In this document: in pieces, positions 1 through 8,647 of the stretch
How the letters are laid out: each line of letters opens with the position of its first letter
Position numbering within the stretch: position 1 is the first letter of the stretch
Origin: an uncultured Porphyromonadaceae bacterium
GTDB lineage: Bacteria > Bacteroidota > Bacteroidia > Bacteroidales > Muribaculaceae
Length of the DNA stretch: 64,000 nucleotides
Assembly (NCBI GenBank): GCA_900548975.1
Contig: URMS01000011.1
Location: forward strand, 32,760 to 96,759
Direction of reading: 5' to 3'
The notes under the pieces: model-generated
The model's input: the letters and a program-made list of their open reading frames with translations, nothing else
Told to the model about the DNA's origin: nothing
The model's database searches: none
Program-made: the position numbers and the translations under genes

Positions 1-578
1 TCGTCGTGCTGAGTCGATACCACGATGGTGTCGATACGCACGGGGCGGTTGTTCTCATCGTACTCCACTGTCACCTGACTCTTCGCGTCGGGGCGCAGAT
101 AGGTCATGTCGACGCCCTCGCGGCGTATTTCGGCAAGCGCCATCAGCAGTCCGTGGCTCAGCGCAAGAGTAAGCGGTATATAGAGGGGTGTCTCGTTTGT
201 GGCGTAGCCGAACATCATGCCCTGGTCGCCGGCGCCCTGCTCGGCAATGTCGCCGCGCTCGACACCGCGGTTGATATCGGGGCTCTGTTCGTGCACGGCA
301 AGAAGCACACCGCAGCTGTTGCCGTCGAATCGCAGATCGGAGCGGTTGTAGCCGATCTCGTTTATCACACGGCGAGCTGTCTCCTGGAGGTCTATATAGG
401 CCTCGCTTTTGATTTCACCCGCCACAACGACCTGGCCGGTAGTGACAAGTGTCTCGCAGGCAACCTTCGATTGCGGATCGCGGGCCAGAAATTCGTCGAG
501 CACTGCATCGGAAATCTGATCGGCCACCTTGTCGGGATGGCCCTCGGATACGGATTCGGAAGTAAACAGATAATTCAT
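1..578 (-). CDS. metK: S-adenosylmethionine synthetase, N-terminal part (cut by window edge)
   Basis: Makes S-adenosylmethionine from methionine and ATP in the cytoplasm. The visible 192 residues begin MNYLFTSESVSEGHPDKVAD, the family's N-terminal ATP/methionine-binding signature with the active-site His at residue 14 and Asp at 16. The second signature, GAGDQGMMFGYA, lies near residue 115. The 3' half of the gene is beyond the left edge of the window. The ATG at 576-578 is preceded by a 200-base leader that holds a SAM-II-like aptamer and an intrinsic terminator, so the gene is probably switched off by its own product. Family assignment is certain; only completeness is unknown. Confidence 0.97.
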   Translation of the reverse strand, partial: MNYLFTSESVSEGHPDKVADQISDAVLDEFLARDPQSKVACETLVTTGQVVVAGEIKSEAYIDLQETARRVINEIGYNRSDLRFDGNSCGVLLAVHEQSPDINRGVERGDIAEQGAGDQGMMFGYATNETPLYIPLTLALSHGLLMALAEIRREGVDMTYLRPDAKSQVTVEYDENNRPVRIDTIVVSTQHD

Positions 579-624
579 CTTTATTGAAGAATTTAGAGAG
601 TGTTTGAATCAATACATATAAAAA

Positions 625-660
625 ATTGCACCGGACTCGTCGGGCGAGCGGTGCAGCACA
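625..660 (-). terminator. Intrinsic terminator in the metK leader
   Basis: Read on the minus strand, TGCACCG, then CTCG-CCCGA-CGAG, then CGGTGCA forms an 11-pair stem with one bulged region, followed directly by ATTTTTT. It sits about 50 bases upstream of the metK start codon and downstream of the aptamer, which is the arrangement of a riboswitch-controlled terminator. It could also act constitutively as an attenuator. Confidence 0.8.
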
Positions 661-704
661 GGAAAACTTAAAAACCGTGTATATATAGACCCGGTACAAG
701 GGCC

Positions 705-762
705 GGAGAAACGATTTTAGCATTTTTTCGAGTGGTTGCAAGCAGCCAAATCTGTCCACATG
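705..762 (-). promoter_or_regulatory. SAM-II-like riboswitch aptamer upstream of metK
   Basis: On the minus strand the leader reads GTGG, then ACAGATTTGGCTGCTTGCAA, then CCAC, then TCGAAAAAATGCTAAAATCG. GTGG (756-759) pairs with CCAC (732-735) to form P1. GATTT in the P1 loop (748-752) can pair with AAATC in the tail (713-717), giving an H-type pseudoknot. The loop words GATTT and TTGCAA and the tail word GCTAAA match what I recall of the SAM-II class. The position before metK supports the call. Exact boundaries are approximate. Confidence 0.72.
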
Positions 763-787
763 CAATCGCGTTTCCTTGATTGCGCCG

Positions 788-795
788 CAAAATTA
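788..795 (-). promoter_or_regulatory. Bacteroidetes -7 box for metK
   Basis: Plus-strand CAAAATTA is TAATTTTG on the minus strand, a match to the TAnnTTTG -7 element. It would start transcription near 780, just upstream of the aptamer. A weak -33 candidate (CTTG) lies at 815-818. Confidence 0.55.
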
Positions 796-910
796 CGCAA
801 AATTTTCTTACCAGCAAGCCAATTGCATCCTTTTAACATTGCAAACCCGATATATTAAGATTCAGCACCCTATCTTTACCGATGAGAGAGGTGTGGTCAA
901 GGTTATATTT

Positions 911-1171
911 ATGCGTCCGAATTTATCGTATCACAAGAATGACACGATAAACGGCACGATAAATGGCACGATAAATGATACGATAAATGATACGATAAAT
1001 GATAAAATCTATAATCGCATCGTTTCTACACCGGGTATCAGTGCGGTAGCTTTGGCCAATGAATTTGGCAAAAGTATTATAACCATAAAAAGAGCTCTGA
1101 AAATCTTGGTGAATCTAAACAAGATAGAATACCGAGGTTCTAAAAAGACCGGAGGTTATTTCAGTCTGTAA
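911..1171 (+). pseudogene. Winged-helix C-terminal fragment of an AlbA/ATPase-type regulator
   Basis: Encodes about 86 residues from ATG 911. A spacer of NDTINGTINGTINDTIND is followed by a helix-turn-helix segment (ISAVALANEFGKSIITIKRAL) and a short wing ending GYFSL. In larger Bacteroidetes proteins with an AlbA-like DNA-binding domain plus an ATP-binding domain, this repeat spacer and winged helix form the extreme C-terminus. Here the N-terminal 350 or so residues are absent, so it is most likely a decayed remnant. An open frame continues upstream to 776 through the metK promoter, and a near-consensus -7 box TATCTTTA (871-878) leaves open a live small DNA-binding protein. AT-rich compared with its neighbours. 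Confidence 0.5.
941..1000 (+). repeat. Five 12-base tandem repeats inside the winged-helix fragment
   Basis: Five consecutive units of the form GRYACGATAAAY (941-952, 953-964, 965-976, 977-988, 989-1000) encode the four-residue repeat DTIN/GTIN. Units differ by one to three bases, and a sixth decayed unit follows. In-frame 12-base steps allow gain or loss of units without a frameshift. Confidence 0.85.
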
Positions 1172-1189
1172 TAATCTACGGATTTTCTA

Positions 1190-4100
1190 TCAGAAGTCGT
1201 TGAGGAGGGGATCGTCGTCGCCTTCCGAGCCGGGCAATACCGGTTCGGGAGCTGCGGGTTTAGGGGTCGGTTTGGGGGCCGGCTTCGCGGCGGGTTTGGC
1301 TGCCGGTTTGGGAGCCGATGCAGGCTCTGTCGCAGGTGCTTCTGCCGGTGAGTCAGCGGGTTCTGTCGGGTTTTCCTCGGCTTCGAGGGCCTCTTTTATG
1401 GCCTCGGTATTGGCTTCGGCCTCTGGTAGAGTCTCCACATCTTCGGGCAGCAGCAGATCGGCCTGAGTGTCGATGTAGTTCTGCTCCTCGCGGTAGCGGA
1501 AGTATTCCTCGAAACTGCGACCCTGCTCGAGCAGCACACGGAAGTCGTCGTCGCTGATGGCAATGGGGCGCACGCCCGGCGGCAGACGGAAATCGGCCGA
1601 CGAGGCCATGACCTTGCGGTAGTGGTTGAGCTCGTCCATGTTGTCGAATCCGCGCACTATTATCATGCCCAGACGTCCAAAATTCATGGTTTCAAGGTCG
1701 AAATCCTTCACTACAAAGGAGCGGAAGTTGTGGCGCGCTATCTCGAAGAGGAGCTGCGGCGCCGATACTTCGTCGGTGGCGAAAGTGAATATGAGCAGCT
1801 GCTTCTGCGCCGGGTCGAGGGTGAATGTAGCCAGCGAGTCGGATGCGGTGAGAGTGCTGTCGTTACTAAGCCGAAGATCCCACAGCATGGTGCGCATGTT
1901 CGAGCCGCCCTGCTGCAGCTTACGGCCCTGAGCCATACCCTTGAGCCATGCCGAGGCTATGGGGGTTAGGTCGGTGTCGGGATAGCGTTCGAGCATATCG
2001 CGGAGCACGGCATTGAATTTCTCGGGTTCGCGGTCGGTGACATAGGCAATAGCGTCGAGGAACATGAATTTCGGCATGAGCTTGCTCATTGGAAAGTCGG
2101 AGTTCATCTTGCCATATGCTTCGTGCACCTCGGTATTGCGGTCGGCAAGATAGGCCTCGTATGCTTTCTCGTACATGGCGAGCTGCACGCTGTCCATGCG
2201 CCGCAGATTGTCGATGTAGTCGGGGTCGCGAAGTGCGATTCCGTACTTCGATTCGGGAAATTCTTCGAGCACAAGACGCCTGTATTTCTCGGCCATAGCA
2301 CTGTCGCCCAGACGCATATACATCAGGTAGAGATTATAGTATGTATCGAGGCGGTAGATATTGTCGGGATAGCCCGTGAGGAGTCGGTCGAACTCCGAGG
2401 CCGCTGCCGGATAGTCCTCGAGCTTGTCCTTGAGTATCAGGCCCATGTTGTAGAGGCCTTCCTGTATCACCTCCGAAGCCGTCACTTTTTCGGCATCGGT
2501 CTTGGGTATCTGCGCCAGATAGTACTCGGGATAATGCGGGTCGTTTGCCTTGGCCGCATCCGCGGACGCCGAATCGGCCGGAGCGGCGCTGTCCTCGCCG
2601 GCAATGGCGTCATCGGTCTGTCCGCCCTCCTCTGCTCCTTCCGAAGCGCTGTCGAAATCGTCGGTGTTGAATGTGGTCTTGTTTCGGCGGCGCCAGTCAT
2701 CCTCGAGTTTACGTGAACCCCAGCGCTTCTGGAAGTCGGTGCGGCCGGCATTCTTTACCGATGTGTTGTAGAAATACCACGAATTGTCGGTGTTGAGATT
2801 GAACTGCTGCGTTGTATTGTCCTGCAAATTGTTAGGCTGTCCCTGCTGATTTGCAAGATACTCCTCGCGCCGCGCCTGCTCGGCCTCTTCCTTCTCTTTT
2901 TTCTTCAGCTCTTCGATGATTTTCTCTACCACGGCGAGTTGCTGTTCGGGCGTCATGGCGGCCAGACGCAGCAGCGAGTCCTGCAACTTCACATTCTGAG
3001 AATAGACTGCGAGCTCGTCGAGCACATCGCTGCGGCGCTTGAGCGAGTCGTAGCCCGGATAAGTCTTCGGAAGGACGGGCACGGCCTCGGAGTAGCAAGG
3101 CTGTGCCAGATCGTAGTCGCGACGCTCGAAGTATAGGCCACCGAGTCGCAGCTGATTGATAGCCTTGTCGATGCCGTTTCGGGTCGATTTCTCATTGGCC
3201 AGCACATAGTTCTCTATTGCATGCGCCGTGTCGCCACGCGACAGATAGAGGTTGCCTATGGCATAGTATATCTGGTCGAGGTACTCTTTGTTACGGTCGT
3301 AGCGGGTCATGCGCCTGAGGGCACTGACCTCACGACTTATGTCGGCGCCGTCGAAGACCTCGCTCTGCTTGATGCGCGCGTTGAACTTCGTGCGGTACGA
3401 TGCCGACGATGATCCTTCTGCCGCCCCATAGGCCTTATAGGCCCTCGCACGGTCGCCCAGACGCTCGTAGAGCTGCCCGAGCAGGAAGTTCAGTCGTGTT
3501 TTCTGCGCGCCCTTCGCGCTTTTCACGGCCTGCTCCAGATAGGGGACAGCCTTCTCGTAGTCGTTGGCGTGAATATAGTAGTCGGCATATGCGCGGGCAT
3601 AGAGCGCGCGCAGCTTGCTGGAAGTCAGCTGTTCGTCCTTGATGCGCGTCAGTATCATCTCGGCCTCGAACTGCCACCCTAAGGCTATGTAGCACATAGC
3701 CTGCATCAGCCTGGCCTCCGTCACGGTGGCCGGGAGCCATCCGAAGTGCTTGCTGATGTAGAAATAGGTCGATGCCGCGCCGAGGAAGTCGCCGTTGTAG
3801 TACTGGCTTCCGGCCATCAGCATCCACGAATTGTGCAGAAAGGGGTTGTACTCGTCGCGCTTCATCCACTCCTTGTACTTGGGGTCGCGGCTCTTGCCGG
3901 CCTTTTTTGCCGGTTTTTTCTTGATGGAGCGCACCTGTATGGCCTTCTGCGCCTTTTCGATGGAGCGCGTGAAGTCGCCGGCAGGCTGAGGCGCCGTCTC
4001 GTCGGCCTTTGCCTCAACCGGATGTACGAATACCAGCCGCGAGTAATCGTCTTCGTACTTCGACTCCATGTCGGCGAGCGTCTCGCTGAAGTGAGTGGCG

Positions 4101-4249
4101 CCGTTGTAGTGTATGTTGTAGCGGGTAATGAACTCCTGGTATCTGCGCGAGGCTGCCGTATTCTTGCGGGGCGAACACGATGCAAGCGCAGCCACGGCAA
4201 GCACCGCAGCAAGCGCACGCAGCAGTATGTGGGCCGCCCGCATCCTCAT
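1190..4249 (-). CDS. TPR lipoprotein of the SprE/PorW family
   Basis: A 1019-residue secreted lipoprotein. The signal peptide ends in ALASC with the lipidated Cys at residue 25. An N-terminal conserved block (RYQEFITRYNIHYNGATHFSE) is followed by many TPR-like helical repeats to about residue 850, and the tail is Pro/Ala/Lys-rich (PKPAAKPAAKPAPKP) with an acidic end. The length and N-terminal block fit the large TPR lipoprotein related to SprE/PorW, which in other Bacteroidetes supports gliding or type IX secretion; similar proteins also occur in species lacking that system, so the role here is open. The ATG at 4247-4249 overlaps the stop of the upstream HD gene by four bases (ATGA), so the two are co-translated. 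A longer open frame upstream of 4249 is only a shadow of the HD gene. Confidence 0.75.
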   Translation of the reverse strand: MRMRAAHILLRALAAVLAVAALASCSPRKNTAASRRYQEFITRYNIHYNGATHFSETLADMESKYEDDYSRLVFVHPVEAKADETAPQPAGDFTRSIEKAQKAIQVRSIKKKPAKKAGKSRDPKYKEWMKRDEYNPFLHNSWMLMAGSQYYNGDFLGAASTYFYISKHFGWLPATVTEARLMQAMCYIALGWQFEAEMILTRIKDEQLTSSKLRALYARAYADYYIHANDYEKAVPYLEQAVKSAKGAQKTRLNFLLGQLYERLGDRARAYKAYGAAEGSSSASYRTKFNARIKQSEVFDGADISREVSALRRMTRYDRNKEYLDQIYYAIGNLYLSRGDTAHAIENYVLANEKSTRNGIDKAINQLRLGGLYFERRDYDLAQPCYSEAVPVLPKTYPGYDSLKRRSDVLDELAVYSQNVKLQDSLLRLAAMTPEQQLAVVEKIIEELKKKEKEEAEQARREEYLANQQGQPNNLQDNTTQQFNLNTDNSWYFYNTSVKNAGRTDFQKRWGSRKLEDDWRRRNKTTFNTDDFDSASEGAEEGGQTDDAIAGEDSAAPADSASADAAKANDPHYPEYYLAQIPKTDAEKVTASEVIQEGLYNMGLILKDKLEDYPAAASEFDRLLTGYPDNIYRLDTYYNLYLMYMRLGDSAMAEKYRRLVLEEFPESKYGIALRDPDYIDNLRRMDSVQLAMYEKAYEAYLADRNTEVHEAYGKMNSDFPMSKLMPKFMFLDAIAYVTDREPEKFNAVLRDMLERYPDTDLTPIASAWLKGMAQGRKLQQGGSNMRTMLWDLRLSNDSTLTASDSLATFTLDPAQKQLLIFTFATDEVSAPQLLFEIARHNFRSFVVKDFDLETMNFGRLGMIIVRGFDNMDELNHYRKVMASSADFRLPPGVRPIAISDDDFRVLLEQGRSFEEYFRYREEQNYIDTQADLLLPEDVETLPEAEANTEAIKEALEAEENPTEPADSPAEAPATEPASAPKPAAKPAAKPAPKPTPKPAAPEPVLPGSEGDDDPLLNDF

Positions 4250-6261
4250 GCCGGATTCTCCTTCGACGAGGGCGGATACGCTATCCGGGAGTGATAGATA
4301 GTCATAAGACGCTTTATGAAAGCTTCCTTGATCATGGCCACATCGCGGAACGACAGTGTCGACTCGTTGTGCAGCCCGTCGGCTATCTGACTGTCGACTA
4401 TCTTGTTTACGAGCCCTGTGATGGCCTCGCGGGTATGCTCCTTGAGCGAGCGGCTGGCGGCCTCGACCGAGTCGGCCATCATAAGCACCGAAGTCTCGCG
4501 CGACTGCGGGTTGGGACCGGGATATTCGAAGGGTGTCTTGTCCACTTCCTCGCCCGGATGATTGTTGCAGTAGGTTATATAGAAATACTTGGCCATGCCC
4601 GCGCCGTGATGCTCGCGGATAAACGACTGTATCACAGCGGGCAGCCCGGCCTTGTCGGCGAGCTTGAGGCCGTCGGCCACATGGTTCACCACAATCGAGG
4701 CGCTGCGCTCTGGCGGCAGGGCGTCGTGGGGGTTGACACCGTGCTGATTCTCGGTGAAAAATGCCGGATTGGCCAGTTTGCCGATGTCGTGATAGAGGGC
4801 GCCGGCACGCACAAGCTGCACGTTGGCCCCTATGCGCTGTGCGGCATCGGAGGCAAGGTTGCTCACGGCGATGGAATGGTTGAAGGTGCCCGGACACTCA
4901 TTGGACAGGCGCAGCAGCAGCGGATTGTTGATGTCGGCAAGTTCCACAAGCGTAACCACTGAAATGAAGCCGAACACACGCTCGGCGGCGAACATCAGCA
5001 CGTAGGCCATCGATGTAAGGGCGGCATTGACGGCCAGGAAACATACCATGCGCCAGGTGAAGGCCTCGAGCGAGCCGTTCATCAGCAGTTCGAGCGCCAC
5101 ATAGGCCACGATATAGGCAACTGCCACCACGCCCGAGGTGCGGAGAAGCTGCGAGCGGCGGCTGAGCTCGCGCAGGCTGTAGACAGCCACTGTCGAGGCA
5201 CAGAACTGCAGGAATATGAATTCGAGGGCGAAAGCCGTGACACCGGCGCAGATAAGAGTGAGCACCGAGGTCACGAATATGGCCGTGCGGCCGTCGAAGA
5301 ACACGAGCACCAGTATCGGCACTATCATCATCGGGGTTATGTAGATACCCTGGGCTATGAAGTAGTTCAGGCCGATGGACAGCAGGAAAAATACCGTCAC
5401 CAGTATGAACATGAAGAGCACCGCCCGCAGATTGTCGAATATTTCGGGACAGAAGAAGTAGAAATACACCTGCAGCAGCCCAAGCAGCAACGCCACATAG
5501 AGGAACTGCCCGAGCAGCATAAGATATTTGCTCTGATTCTCCTTGCTGCTGAGCTGCGACACCATTGTCTCGTAGGTGCGCAGATTGGTAAAGTCCTGGC
5601 TGGTAATGACGGCGCCCTTGTCGATTATCGTCTGGCCCTGCAGGATTATGCCCTTGTCGGCCGTGAGGGTGAGATAGTCGTACTCATAGTGGCGGCGGCA
5701 CTCTTCCTCGTTGCGGGTATAGTTGGGGCGCAGAAGATTCTGCAAATTGGCTCGGCCGAAATAGCCGTGAAGCTCGGGGTCGGTGATCACCGAGTCGAGG
5801 TATATGTACACGTCGCGCGGCGAGCTGAAAGCCGCGGTGCTCATTTCCGAGAGTATGTTCTTGTCGAGCACGCGTACATGGGGCAGACGGCCGGCGTCGA
5901 TCTCGTCCTTGGTGCTCATGTCCACCACACCCGAGGCATAGACCTTGCGGAGCTCGGCGCCGAGACGGTGCTTGTAGGGCGAGTCGGGCAGACGGCTCAC
6001 GATTGTGTCGATCATCAGCTGGTTGAGCTCGTAGATAGGCACGAAACGCTTGTCGAGAGTGTCGCGGGCGGCCTCGATGGTCGCCGAATCGGGATGCACG
6101 GGAATGTCGAAGGGAGCGATGAGCTTGGCGTAGTTCCACGGGCGCCCCTCCTCGTAGTTGAAGCGGTTGGCCTCGGGGTGCGGATAGAAGTATACTATCA
6201 CTATGGTCGCTGCCAGTGCTATCAGTATATGCCGGAATGTGATTCTGCTGGTAGTTTTCAT
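4246..6261 (-). CDS. 7TM receptor with HD-domain phosphodiesterase (PgpH/YqfF type)
   Basis: A 671-residue inner-membrane protein. It has an N-terminal membrane helix (HILIALAATIVIVYFYP), an extracytoplasmic domain to about residue 270, a run of about seven hydrophobic helices to about residue 440, and a C-terminal cytoplasmic HD domain. The HD domain shows FNHSIAV, the metal-binding YHDIGKL near residue 490, and a downstream REHHGAG. This is the 7TMR-HD architecture, whose characterised members (PgpH) hydrolyse cyclic di-AMP; that substrate is inferred. ATG 6259-6261 is chosen because a membrane helix follows at once, while a longer reading runs into rel. It lies 7 bases after rel and overlaps the TPR lipoprotein gene by 4, so rel, HD and lipoprotein form one leftward unit linking two nucleotide second messengers. 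Confidence 0.88.
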   Translation of the reverse strand: MKTTSRITFRHILIALAATIVIVYFYPHPEANRFNYEEGRPWNYAKLIAPFDIPVHPDSATIEAARDTLDKRFVPIYELNQLMIDTIVSRLPDSPYKHRLGAELRKVYASGVVDMSTKDEIDAGRLPHVRVLDKNILSEMSTAAFSSPRDVYIYLDSVITDPELHGYFGRANLQNLLRPNYTRNEEECRRHYEYDYLTLTADKGIILQGQTIIDKGAVITSQDFTNLRTYETMVSQLSSKENQSKYLMLLGQFLYVALLLGLLQVYFYFFCPEIFDNLRAVLFMFILVTVFFLLSIGLNYFIAQGIYITPMMIVPILVLVFFDGRTAIFVTSVLTLICAGVTAFALEFIFLQFCASTVAVYSLRELSRRSQLLRTSGVVAVAYIVAYVALELLMNGSLEAFTWRMVCFLAVNAALTSMAYVLMFAAERVFGFISVVTLVELADINNPLLLRLSNECPGTFNHSIAVSNLASDAAQRIGANVQLVRAGALYHDIGKLANPAFFTENQHGVNPHDALPPERSASIVVNHVADGLKLADKAGLPAVIQSFIREHHGAGMAKYFYITYCNNHPGEEVDKTPFEYPGPNPQSRETSVLMMADSVEAASRSLKEHTREAITGLVNKIVDSQIADGLHNESTLSFRDVAMIKEAFIKRLMTIYHSRIAYPPSSKENPA

Positions 6262-6268
6262 TGTCGTG

Positions 6269-8515
6269 TCAATGTATTCTTGTGGCGGAGCGCACGCCGT
6301 CGACGCCCTTGGCGCTCGCACACAGGCGCTCCACTACCTCGACGTCGCGCACACGCACCCACAGGTCGCAGGCGAAGACCTCGCCGCTGGCCTCGATGTT
6401 GAGTTTGCGCAGATCTATGCCGAGTGTCTGCGATATGAGAAAAGTCAGTTCCTGAAGTATGCCGTGGCGGTCGATGCCCTCGATGTGCACATGCGCCGAG
6501 AAGCGGTTGTCGACCTTGTCCCACTCGGTGGCCACTATGCGCGAGCCGAACCCGGCCTTGAGCACCTGCGCCCGCGGGCAGTCGAGCGAATGAATTTCAA
6601 CAAGTCCGTCATCGTCGACATAGCCCATCACATCGTCTCCCGGAATTGGATTGCAACACGGTGCCATCTTGAAGTTGGCATTGCCGTCGACAGTCGACAG
6701 ACGGTATACCTGCTTGGTGTTGACAGTATTGACGGGCTGCACAGGCACCGGGAGCGACGACTCGCTCTTCTTGCCGAAGCTCAGCAGCTTCGAGAAAAGC
6801 CCTGAACCCTGTTTGGGCTGTGCGGCGGCCTTGCGGAGAGGTTTCACCAAAAATTCGCCAAGCATTATCTCCTGAGCGGCGATCTGACGGCACAATTCGT
6901 CGCGGTTACCCACATGGAACATGCCCTGCATCTTTGTAATCACCATATTGGTGTCGGGGATATCGTGCTCGGCAAGCCATGTGGTGAGTATTTCGTTACC
7001 CTGGCTTATGAGAGGCTGGGCCGACCGGCGCAGGGCCTGGCGCAGGCGCGTGCGACCCTTGGCCGTGACCATGTAACTCTCCCACTCGGGCTGAGGCACC
7101 TGTGTTTTCGACGTAAGCACCTCGGCCTGGTCGCCGCTGTGAAGCTCGTGCTGCAGGGGCACGAGCTTATGGTTCACCTTCGCGGCGATGCAGTGCATGC
7201 CTATCTCGGAGTGGAGGGCAAAGGCAAGGTCGAGCACGGTGGCGCCGGCCGGGAGGGTCATGGGTTCTCCCGCGGGAGTGAACACCACTATTTCAGAGGA
7301 GAAAAGATTGAGTTTCAGAGTACTCAGGAAATCGATAGCGCTCGGTTCGGGATTATCAAGGATATCCTTGATGGTCTTGAGCCATGCGTTGAGTTCCGAT
7401 TCCTCATCGCCCTCGCCGATCTTGTATTTCCAGTGGGCGGCAAAGCCTTTTTCGGCAATTTCGTCCATGCGGCGGCTGCGTATCTGCACCTCTATCCAGT
7501 TTCCGTCGGGACCCATCACTGTCAGGTGAAGTGCCTGGTAGCCGTTGGCTTTGGGAGTCACCACCCAGTCGCGTGTGCGGTTGGGATGCAGCTGATAGAG
7601 GTCGGTGATTGCCGAATATATGCTCCAGCACATGTTCTTCTCCTTGCTCTGGTCGTCGCACTCGAAGACTATGCGCATGGCGTAGAGATCGTATACCTCT
7701 TCAAACGGCAAATGCTTATTTTCCATCTTGTTATAGATGGAGTATACCGATTTGAGACGCGCCTTGGCCTCGTACTTTATGCCGAGTTCGTCGAGCTTGG
7801 CCTTGATAGGCAGCGAGAAATCGGTGTATACCGCCGTACGGTGGGGGCGTGTGGCCTCGATTTTTTTCTGTATGTCGGCGTAGATGTCGGGGTGCTCGTG
7901 CTTGAAACTGAGATCCTCGAGCTCGGTCTTGATGGCGAAGAGACCCAGGCGGTGCGCCAGCGGTGCGTAGATATATAGCGTCTCGCCCGCTATCTTATAG
8001 CGCTTGTTGGGAGCCATCGAACCGAGGGTGCGCATATTGTGGAGGCGGTCGGCCATCTTGATGAGCACCACACGGATATCCTCGCTCATGGTGAGCAGGA
8101 GCTTGCGGAAATTCTCGGCCTGCACCGATGCGCGGTCGCCGAAAATACCGCCCGATATCTTGGTAAGACCTTCGACAAGCTGCGCTATCTTAGGCCCGAA
8201 ATTCTGCTCTATGTCCTCTACGGTGTACTCAGTATCCTCAACAACGTCGTGAAGAAGGGCCGCGCATATCGATGTGGACCCCAGGCCTATTTCCTGGAGC
8301 ACTATCTTTGCCACCGCTATGGGGTGAAGGATATAAGGCTCGCCGCTGCGCCGACGCACACCCGTGTGAGCCTCCTTGGCAAAACGGTAGGCACGCTCTA
8401 TTATCTCCACTTTCTTGCGGTGATTGCTGCGGAGATAACAGTCCATAAGGTCGCGGTAGGCCGCCTCGATCATGCGGTCGTCCTCTTCGGGGCTATATGT
8501 AGCTTTAGCGTCCAT
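6269..8515 (-). CDS. Bifunctional (p)ppGpp synthetase/hydrolase (Rel/SpoT)
   Basis: A 748-residue cytoplasmic stringent-response enzyme. Domains in order: HD hydrolase (about residues 40-200, with LLHDVVEDTE giving an intact HDxxED), synthetase (about 230-380, with KANGYQALHL and EVQIRSRRMDEIAE), TGS (about 400-460), a linker with a CCNPIPGDDVMGY zinc-finger-like segment, and a C-terminal ACT domain (from about 670, HIEGIDRHGILQELT). Both catalytic halves look intact, so it should make and degrade (p)ppGpp. ATG 8513-8515 (MDAKATYSPEED) is preferred over an upstream in-frame start because a good -7 promoter box lies at 8539-8546. First gene of a three-gene leftward unit. Confidence 0.95.
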   Translation of the reverse strand: MDAKATYSPEEDDRMIEAAYRDLMDCYLRSNHRKKVEIIERAYRFAKEAHTGVRRRSGEPYILHPIAVAKIVLQEIGLGSTSICAALLHDVVEDTEYTVEDIEQNFGPKIAQLVEGLTKISGGIFGDRASVQAENFRKLLLTMSEDIRVVLIKMADRLHNMRTLGSMAPNKRYKIAGETLYIYAPLAHRLGLFAIKTELEDLSFKHEHPDIYADIQKKIEATRPHRTAVYTDFSLPIKAKLDELGIKYEAKARLKSVYSIYNKMENKHLPFEEVYDLYAMRIVFECDDQSKEKNMCWSIYSAITDLYQLHPNRTRDWVVTPKANGYQALHLTVMGPDGNWIEVQIRSRRMDEIAEKGFAAHWKYKIGEGDEESELNAWLKTIKDILDNPEPSAIDFLSTLKLNLFSSEIVVFTPAGEPMTLPAGATVLDLAFALHSEIGMHCIAAKVNHKLVPLQHELHSGDQAEVLTSKTQVPQPEWESYMVTAKGRTRLRQALRRSAQPLISQGNEILTTWLAEHDIPDTNMVITKMQGMFHVGNRDELCRQIAAQEIMLGEFLVKPLRKAAAQPKQGSGLFSKLLSFGKKSESSLPVPVQPVNTVNTKQVYRLSTVDGNANFKMAPCCNPIPGDDVMGYVDDDGLVEIHSLDCPRAQVLKAGFGSRIVATEWDKVDNRFSAHVHIEGIDRHGILQELTFLISQTLGIDLRKLNIEASGEVFACDLWVRVRDVEVVERLCASAKGVDGVRSATRIH

Positions 8516-8538
8516 ATTACTTACAAGCCAATTAAATA

Positions 8539-8546
8539 CAAAGATA
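8539..8546 (-). promoter_or_regulatory. -7 promoter box for rel
   Basis: Plus CAAAGATA equals minus TATCTTTG, a perfect TAnnTTTG. A partial -33 (CAAC on plus, 8567-8570) is 20 bases further upstream. Predicted start about 15 bases before the chosen ATG. Confidence 0.7.
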
Positions 8547-8582
8547 GCAAAAAAGCCACACTTCCCCAACTTTTTAACATTA

Positions 8583-8647
8583 GCTAAGACCTATAAGACC
8601 AATAAGTCTAATAAGACTAATTAGTCCCATAAGACCCATAAGTCCCA
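8583..8647. repeat. Intergenic tandem 9-base words (TAAGACYAA family)
   Basis: About seven degenerate units such as AATAAGTCT, AATAAGACT and CATAAGACC fill the gap between rel and tatD. Units occur in both orientations (AAGACT and AGTCTT), giving inverted-repeat potential. A second array of the same words is at 11578-11653. Confidence 0.7.

Noticed and set aside
6..587. Rightward open frame across the start of the window
   Set aside because: It is antisense to metK, whose conserved motifs are unmistakable.
415..765. Leftward open frame across the metK leader
   Set aside because: It runs through the aptamer and terminator and overlaps the metK start in another frame, with no family similarity.
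4250..4897. N-terminal extension of the TPR lipoprotein
   Set aside because: The extension is the out-of-frame shadow of the HD-domain gene; the lipoprotein signal peptide begins at 4249.
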